Source of the DNA: Microlunatus elymi
GTDB lineage: Bacteria; Actinomycetota; Actinomycetes; Propionibacteriales; Propionibacteriaceae
Direction: 5' to 3'
Assembly: GCF_007362775.1 (NCBI RefSeq)
Contig: NZ_CP041692.1
Coordinates: 4,526,001 to 4,590,000 of the forward strand
DNA: 64,000 nt
Shown one piece after another: positions 60,143-64,000 of the stretch. Under the pieces are notes generated by a model. It worked only from the letters and a program-made list of their open reading frames with translations. It was not told the origin of the DNA and ran no database searches. A program made the position numbers and the translations under genes. How positions within the stretch are numbered: the first letter of the stretch is position 1; every line of letters starts with the position of its first letter.

Positions 60143-60796
60143 ATGACGGACACCACCAACACCTCCGCGGACCTGGCCGAGTTCGAGGCCGAGTTCGCCG
60201 CACAGCTGGCGCTCGCCCCCGAGGCCCAGGACCTGCTCTTCCGCTCCGCCCGTACGGCGAACACGTTCACCGACGAGCCGGTCAGCGACGAGCAGCTGCG
60301 CGCCATCTACGAACTGATCAAGTACGCCCCGACCGCGGCCAACAGCCAGCCGCTGCGGATCGTCTTCCTGCGTTCGGCCGAGGCCAAGGAGCGGCTGCTC
60401 CCGCTGCTGGGCGAGGGCAACCGGGCCAAGACCTCGGCCGCCCCGCTGGTCGCGATCCTGGCCGCCGACACGGACTTCCACGACGAACTGCCGAAGGTGT
60501 TCCCGCACGCCGGTGCCGCCTACCGGGAGATGTACGCGGGCAACGACGACGCCCGGATCGGCAGCGCCCGGCTGAGCGCCGCCCTGCAGGTCGGCTACTT
60601 CATCCTCGGCGTCCGCGCCGCCGGCCTGGCCGCGGGTCCGATGGGCGGCTTCGACGCCGACGCGGTGAGCCGGGAGTTCTTCCCTGACGGCAAGCACCAG
60701 GCGCTGGTCATCGTCAACATCGGCAAGCCCGGCGAGAACGCCTACTTCGAGCGCAACCCGCGGCTGAGCTTCGACGAGGTCGCCAGCTTCATCTGA
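60143..60796 (+). CDS. Nitroreductase family protein (malonic semialdehyde reductase/RutE-like)
   Basis: A 217-residue FMN enzyme. DLLFRSARTANTFTDEPVSD, ELIKYAPTAANSQPLRIVFL are the FMN-binding signatures, and AAYREMYAGNDDARIGSARL, SAALQVGYFILGVRAAGLAA, GPMGGFDADAVSREFFPDGK correspond to the RutE/HadB group. It reduces small aldehydes, nitro compounds or quinones. The ATG at 60143 lies just behind a palindromic operator. A strong terminator follows the gene. Confidence 0.93.
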   Translation: MTDTTNTSADLAEFEAEFAAQLALAPEAQDLLFRSARTANTFTDEPVSDEQLRAIYELIKYAPTAANSQPLRIVFLRSAEAKERLLPLLGEGNRAKTSAAPLVAILAADTDFHDELPKVFPHAGAAYREMYAGNDDARIGSARLSAALQVGYFILGVRAAGLAAGPMGGFDADAVSREFFPDGKHQALVIVNIGKPGENAYFERNPRLSFDEVASFI

Positions 60797-60822
60797 GCAA
60801 GATCAACTTCCACATCGTTGCG

Positions 60823-60864
60823 AACGCTCCCTGCCCGATCCGGGCAGGGAGCGTTTCCTTGTTG
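60823..60864 (+). terminator. Strong hairpin terminator of the nitroreductase gene
   Basis: AACGCTCCCTGCCCG, ATC, CGGGCAGGGAGCGTT form a perfect 15-bp stem with a 3-nt loop, followed by TTCCTTGTT. It also separates the gene from the convergent PIN toxin. Confidence 0.92.
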
Positions 60865-60873
60865 GGAACAGAT

Positions 60874-61263
60874 TCAGGCCGGCCGGAGACCGAGCCGCTC
60901 CACGAACGGCAGGAAGTCACGGTCGGCAAAGAGCAACTGATGGTCGTGCTCGATGCAGAAGGAAGCGATCATCACGTCGATCGTCTTGCGTACGGTGATT
61001 CCGCTCCGTCTCAACTGCCGAAAGTTGGCCGCGCTCAGAAGCGCCATCTCGACGCCGAGCATCGGAAACTGCGTCAGAGAATCCATCGCAGCCCGCGCCC
61101 GTTCTGCATCGGCCTCGGATCGAAAGCCCTGCAGAACTTCGGCCAAGATGAGATCGCCGACCGCCAGCAACTCAGTCGACAGCAGGGCATCCAGCCGATC
61201 GGTTTCACGGCTGACGATGCCGTTGAAGTAGTCGATCCAGACGCTCGAGTCGACGATGATCAC
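60874..61263 (-). CDS. vapC: PIN-domain toxin (VapC family)
   Basis: A 129-residue ribonuclease toxin. MIIVDSSVWIDYFNGIVSRE carries the first acid, LILAEVLQGFRSEADAERAR the second, and GITVRKTIDVMIASFCIEHD, HQLLFADRDFLPFVERLGL the last ones. It is the classical VapC layout. Its ATG overlaps the stop of the upstream antitoxin by 4 nt (ATGA). Confidence 0.94.
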   Translation of the reverse strand: MIIVDSSVWIDYFNGIVSRETDRLDALLSTELLAVGDLILAEVLQGFRSEADAERARAAMDSLTQFPMLGVEMALLSAANFRQLRRSGITVRKTIDVMIASFCIEHDHQLLFADRDFLPFVERLGLRPA

Positions 61264-61460
61264 GACGCGACGTCGGTGCGCATCTGGTCAAGATCACCGG
61301 TCCAGACGAGCTTGCCCCTGAGCTCTCGAATGTCCGACTGTGCACCGAGACGCACCAGCAGCTCGAGTCCGCGCTCGACGGTTTCCTTCTTGGTCGACGT
61401 GCCGGCGGCAGCCTGAGCGGCCGCCATCAGCCGGTCGTCAATCTCGATGTTGGTTCGCAC
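61260..61460 (-). CDS. vapB: VapB-type antitoxin
   Basis: A 66-residue antitoxin from GTG 61460: RTNIEIDDRLMAAAQAAAGT, STKKETVERGLELLVRLGAQ, with a C-terminal toxin-binding part LRGKLVWTGDLDQMRTDVAS. The start is chosen because GGAG stands 5 nt before this GTG and the family begins with (M)RTNIEIDD. A longer frame to 61499 would place the operator palindrome inside the gene. Binding of the RHH dimer to that palindrome should autorepress the pair. Confidence 0.9.
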   Translation of the reverse strand: MRTNIEIDDRLMAAAQAAAGTSTKKETVERGLELLVRLGAQSDIRELRGKLVWTGDLDQMRTDVAS

Positions 61461-61470
61461 CCTGACTCCA

Positions 61471-61498
61471 TGTGTATGACTGTCCTTCATCATACACA
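61471..61498 (-). promoter_or_regulatory. VapB operator
   Basis: TGTGTATGA and TCATACACA are perfect 9-bp inverted repeats separated by 10 bp, just upstream of the chosen vapB start. This is the usual autoregulatory site of a VapBC module. Confidence 0.82.
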
Positions 61499-61520
61499 CG
61501 CCCGCGGCGGAGTGTGCGCG

Positions 61521-62894
61521 CTACTCGATCACCGCGTTGTCGGCGATGGTCTGCGGTTCGCCGGTGTCGGTGAGCTTCACGGCACCCTCCACCCGGACGC
61601 CGGAACCGAAGGTCCAGTCGCCCTCGACGGTCAGACTCTTGGCCTGTTGCAGCGACGGCGGACCGGCCGGAAAGCGGGCGTCGAAGTCGGCGATCTTCTT
61701 GTAGTAACGGGAATCCAGCTTGATCAACGGCGCCTCGGGCACCGACTTGTTGATCTTGCCGTCGGCGCCGACGGTGTAGCTGTCGGAGCGCAGCAACAGC
61801 AGATCGTTGGTGGTCTTCACCGGCAGGAAGCGTTCCCGGCCGACCACGATCGCGGTCGCCCCCTGGAAAACCTCGATCGCCGCACCCATCGCCGACTCGA
61901 CCTGGATCACCTCCGGCGAGGACGAATCGGAGGGGTCGACGTTCTTCACGTTCTTGATCAACGGCAGCCCGAGCACCCCCTTGCGTTCGGCCAACGTACG
62001 CTGCAGCGCCCGCAGGTCGAACCACAGATTGTTGGTGTGGAAGTACGGATGCCGGTGCTCGTCGGTGAAGTAGCTCAGCTCGTCCTCCGGCGTCTGCGCG
62101 GTGTCGCGCAGGATCAGCCGGCCGTCGGACTTGCGGATGGCCAGGTGCCCGCCCTTCAGGTCGGCCTTCGTACGCCGGCACAGCTCGGCCGCGTACGGGG
62201 CCCGCGAGTCGGCGAACCAGCCGGCGATCGCCGCGTTCGGCGCCGCGCCCAAGTTGTCGGAGTTGGACACCGAGGCGTAGCGGTAGCCGGCGTCGATCAG
62301 CTGCTGCAGCACACCGGATGCCAGCAAAGCGGTGTAGAGATCACCGTGCCCGGGCGGACACCACTCCAGGCTCGGGTCGGCGGGCCACTCGACCGGGGTC
62401 AGGTCCGAGGCCAGCAGCTTCGGCTCCCGGTTCTGCAGGAAATCCAGCGGCAGCCCGTCCACCGCCAACTTCTTGTACGGCTTCAACGCTTCCAGGGTGT
62501 CGTCGCGCGTCCGAAAACTGTTCATGAAGATCAACGGCAGCGGTACGTCGTACGTCTTCCGGGCCGCCTTCACCTGGGCCACGATCAGGTCCAGGAAGGA
62601 TTTGCCGTCGCGGACCGGCAGCAGCGACTTGGCGTTCTCCATCCCCATCGAGGTGCCCAGACCGCCGTTCAGCTTGATCATCACCGTCTGGGACAGCGCC
62701 GCTCGCTGATGCCCCTCGCTGATCGCGGTGTCGGCCAGCTCGTCCGGATCGGTCAGTGGCGCGATGGTGTCCTCAGGAATCAGGCCGGTCGCCCCGGACT
62801 CCAGTTGCCGGTAGTAGTGATCGAAGACCTCGATCGCCTCCGGCGCCACTCCGGCCGCCGCCATCTTCTCCCGGGCAAGAGTCAGTCCGCTCAT
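61521..62894 (-). CDS. UTP--glucose-1-phosphate uridylyltransferase (eukaryote-type UGPase)
   Basis: A 457-residue enzyme of the UDPGP family, distinct from bacterial GalU. MIKLNGGLGTSMGMENAKSL is the nucleotide-binding signature, VPLPLIFMNSFRTRDDTLEA and EWCPPGHGDLYTALLASG follow, and SVSNSDNLGAAPNAAIAGWF holds the metal-binding Asp. FHTNNLWFDLRALQRTLAER, VIQVESAMGAAIEVFQGATA and FLPVKTTNDLLLLRSDSY are further family blocks; GDWTFGSGVRVEGAVKL is the C-terminal beta-helix. It supplies UDP-glucose for surface glycans. It is divergent from the lipoprotein gene. Confidence 0.95.
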   Translation of the reverse strand: MSGLTLAREKMAAAGVAPEAIEVFDHYYRQLESGATGLIPEDTIAPLTDPDELADTAISEGHQRAALSQTVMIKLNGGLGTSMGMENAKSLLPVRDGKSFLDLIVAQVKAARKTYDVPLPLIFMNSFRTRDDTLEALKPYKKLAVDGLPLDFLQNREPKLLASDLTPVEWPADPSLEWCPPGHGDLYTALLASGVLQQLIDAGYRYASVSNSDNLGAAPNAAIAGWFADSRAPYAAELCRRTKADLKGGHLAIRKSDGRLILRDTAQTPEDELSYFTDEHRHPYFHTNNLWFDLRALQRTLAERKGVLGLPLIKNVKNVDPSDSSSPEVIQVESAMGAAIEVFQGATAIVVGRERFLPVKTTNDLLLLRSDSYTVGADGKINKSVPEAPLIKLDSRYYKKIADFDARFPAGPPSLQQAKSLTVEGDWTFGSGVRVEGAVKLTDTGEPQTIADNAVIE

Positions 62895-62959
62895 GGGCTG
62901 ATCGTAGGGGACGTGAGATATTGACAGCCAACCACCGACGCACGATCAGGACGGACGAC

Positions 62960-63907
62960 ATGCTGCGACTGGGCCGCCGAGGATTCCTCGGCCTGACCCT
63001 GGCCGCCGGCAGCATCCCGCTGCTCGGCGCCTGCAGCTCCGGATCCGATGCACCGCAGATCACCCAGGACGAGGTCCAGCAACTGCAGGACAGCTTTGCC
63101 CACAAGAGTTTCCAGGCGATGCGGACCCGAGATCGGCAGTTGATCAAGACCGTGGAGACGGGCGAGTTGCTGCAGCGAGACCTGGACACCATGGACCTGG
63201 CCGACCGGCTGAAGCTGCCCAAGACCGCACAGGAATTCACCCTGCCCAACTCACGCGGCTACCCGGTCGCGGGCTCGGGTGACCAACAACAACTGGTCAC
63301 CGTTTCCGACTACAGCAACGCACCGCAGAACTGGCAGAACCTCGGCCTCTACCAGCGGACTTCGCCCGATGCGGCCTGGCTGCGTGCCTTCAGCGCCGGG
63401 ATGTACGCCGCCGACGTACCGGACTGGTCGACGGACAAGCCGCTGACCACGGTCGATCCCAGCGACGACGAGTACGCCGCCGAGCCCCAGGAGATCCCCG
63501 GCATCGTGGCCGCGGCACTGCAACACCCGAATGGCGCCGACGGCCGCAGGTTCGCCGCCAGCGATGTGCTGCAGCGCTACGCCGACGACCTCGCCGCCAA
63601 CAATCAGAAGGCCGCGTCGATGGGGCCGGTCACCCGCAGCTATCACCCGGGCCGGTTGTTGATCGCGGTGGCCACCGACGGCGGCTATCTGGCGTTGGGC
63701 ACCTTGACGTTCACCCAGACGGTGACCGCCAAGCCCGGTTCGTCGGTGACGTTCAGCCCGAACTCCGATCAGCACAAGGTCTATCCCGACAAGTACAGGG
63801 TGGCCACTGCGAGCTACTCCGGCATGATCGCGGTTCAGGTGCCGACCGCGGGTAAGCTCACCCTGGTCGCCGGCGAGGAACGGCAGACCGGGCTGGCGGT
63901 GAAGTAG
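62960..63907 (+). CDS. Exported lipoprotein of unknown function
   Basis: A 315-residue protein with a signal peptide MLRLGRRGFLGLTLAAGSIP, LLGACSSGSD. The twin arginine with RRGFLG suggests Tat export, and LLGAC is a lipobox, so the mature protein would be anchored through its Cys at residue 25 or so. The rest has EVQQLQDSFAHKSFQAMRTR, VSDYSNAPQNWQNLGLYQRT, and VTFSPNSDQHKVYPDKYRVA-like beta-rich segments, which I do not recognise as a named family. It is divergent from the UGPase. No enzymatic motif is visible. ATG 62960 is the only start consistent with the signal peptide. Confidence 0.85.
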   Translation: MLRLGRRGFLGLTLAAGSIPLLGACSSGSDAPQITQDEVQQLQDSFAHKSFQAMRTRDRQLIKTVETGELLQRDLDTMDLADRLKLPKTAQEFTLPNSRGYPVAGSGDQQQLVTVSDYSNAPQNWQNLGLYQRTSPDAAWLRAFSAGMYAADVPDWSTDKPLTTVDPSDDEYAAEPQEIPGIVAAALQHPNGADGRRFAASDVLQRYADDLAANNQKAASMGPVTRSYHPGRLLIAVATDGGYLALGTLTFTQTVTAKPGSSVTFSPNSDQHKVYPDKYRVATASYSGMIAVQVPTAGKLTLVAGEERQTGLAVK

Positions 63908-63917
63908 CCTGGCTTGT

Positions 63918-63934
63918 TACAAGGCAGCCTTGTA
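63918..63934. promoter_or_regulatory. Perfect palindrome, possible operator
   Basis: TACAAGGC, A, GCCTTGTA is a 17-bp perfect inverted repeat, 10 bp after the lipoprotein stop. It may be an operator for a gene lying beyond the window. The rest of 63908-64000 shows no gene. Confidence 0.5.
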
Positions 63935-64000
63935 TCTCCACAAGACTTGAGGGACTACTCCGGCTCGCTTCGGCAACGCAGCATGGATGCCGAGATGAGA

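Overview
The window is high-GC actinobacterial DNA. Gene content and order (mycothiol-era Actinobacteria, NrtR-nadABC, a moeA-moaC-mog-rimJ-sepX run, a SAM-IV riboswitch, a translational ileS T-box, LutABC) suggest a Propionibacteriales member close to Microlunatus. This taxonomic call is inference from protein content only; no 16S rRNA gene is present. No CRISPR array, replication origin or prophage was seen.

Left part (about 1-24.8 kb) is an accessory, eroded region. It starts with the tail of an unrecognised gene, a secreted GHL10-type glycoside hydrolase and a pair of SMR exporters preceded by a well-matching guanidine-III riboswitch. Next come a truncated DUF222/HNH gene and four complete insertion sequences: ISL3 at 5451-6898, IS21 at 9693-12564, IS256-type at 15452-16880 and 20694-22070. 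Every one has visible terminal repeats and target-site duplications. ISL3 splits a CDF metal exporter whose CmtR-like Cd/Pb repressor is intact. IS21 splits a glycoside hydrolase divergent from a PadR regulator. Both genes close perfectly in frame when the element and one duplication are removed, so the insertions look recent. Between the elements lie small oxidoreductase, hydrolase and regulator cassettes with clear palindromic operators, a deleted serine recombinase, and copies of a diverged intergenic repeat. The region ends beside a tRNA-Ala whose 3' end faces it.

Right part (about 24.9-64 kb) is core-like and densely packed. The minus-strand block moeA-moaC-mog-rimJ-sepX (molybdenum cofactor, ribosomal protein acetylation, divisome) lies next to a stand-alone LigD-type polymerase domain and 5-formyltetrahydrofolate cyclo-ligase. 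An ECF42-type sigma factor sits with its DGPF partner. Then come an exopolysaccharide co-polymerase with an acyltransferase, and the NAD operon nadABC divergent from the NrtR regulator with a 23-bp palindrome between them. Further right are ileS with its T-box leader, a TetR/quinone oxidoreductase pair, a SAM-IV-controlled class V aminotransferase, penicillin acylase, FmdB, lutABC for lactate oxidation, a nitroreductase, UDP-glucose pyrophosphorylase and a lipoprotein. Four toxin-antitoxin modules (three PIN-domain, one HicAB) are scattered from 41.7 to 61.5 kb.

The most notable signals are the guanidine-III riboswitch with its SMR pair (one subunit with a doubled length), a 110-bp nested palindrome inserted in frame in nadB, the SAM-IV riboswitch in front of a cysteine-desulfurase-like enzyme, and a third translationally coupled gene inside the IS21 element.
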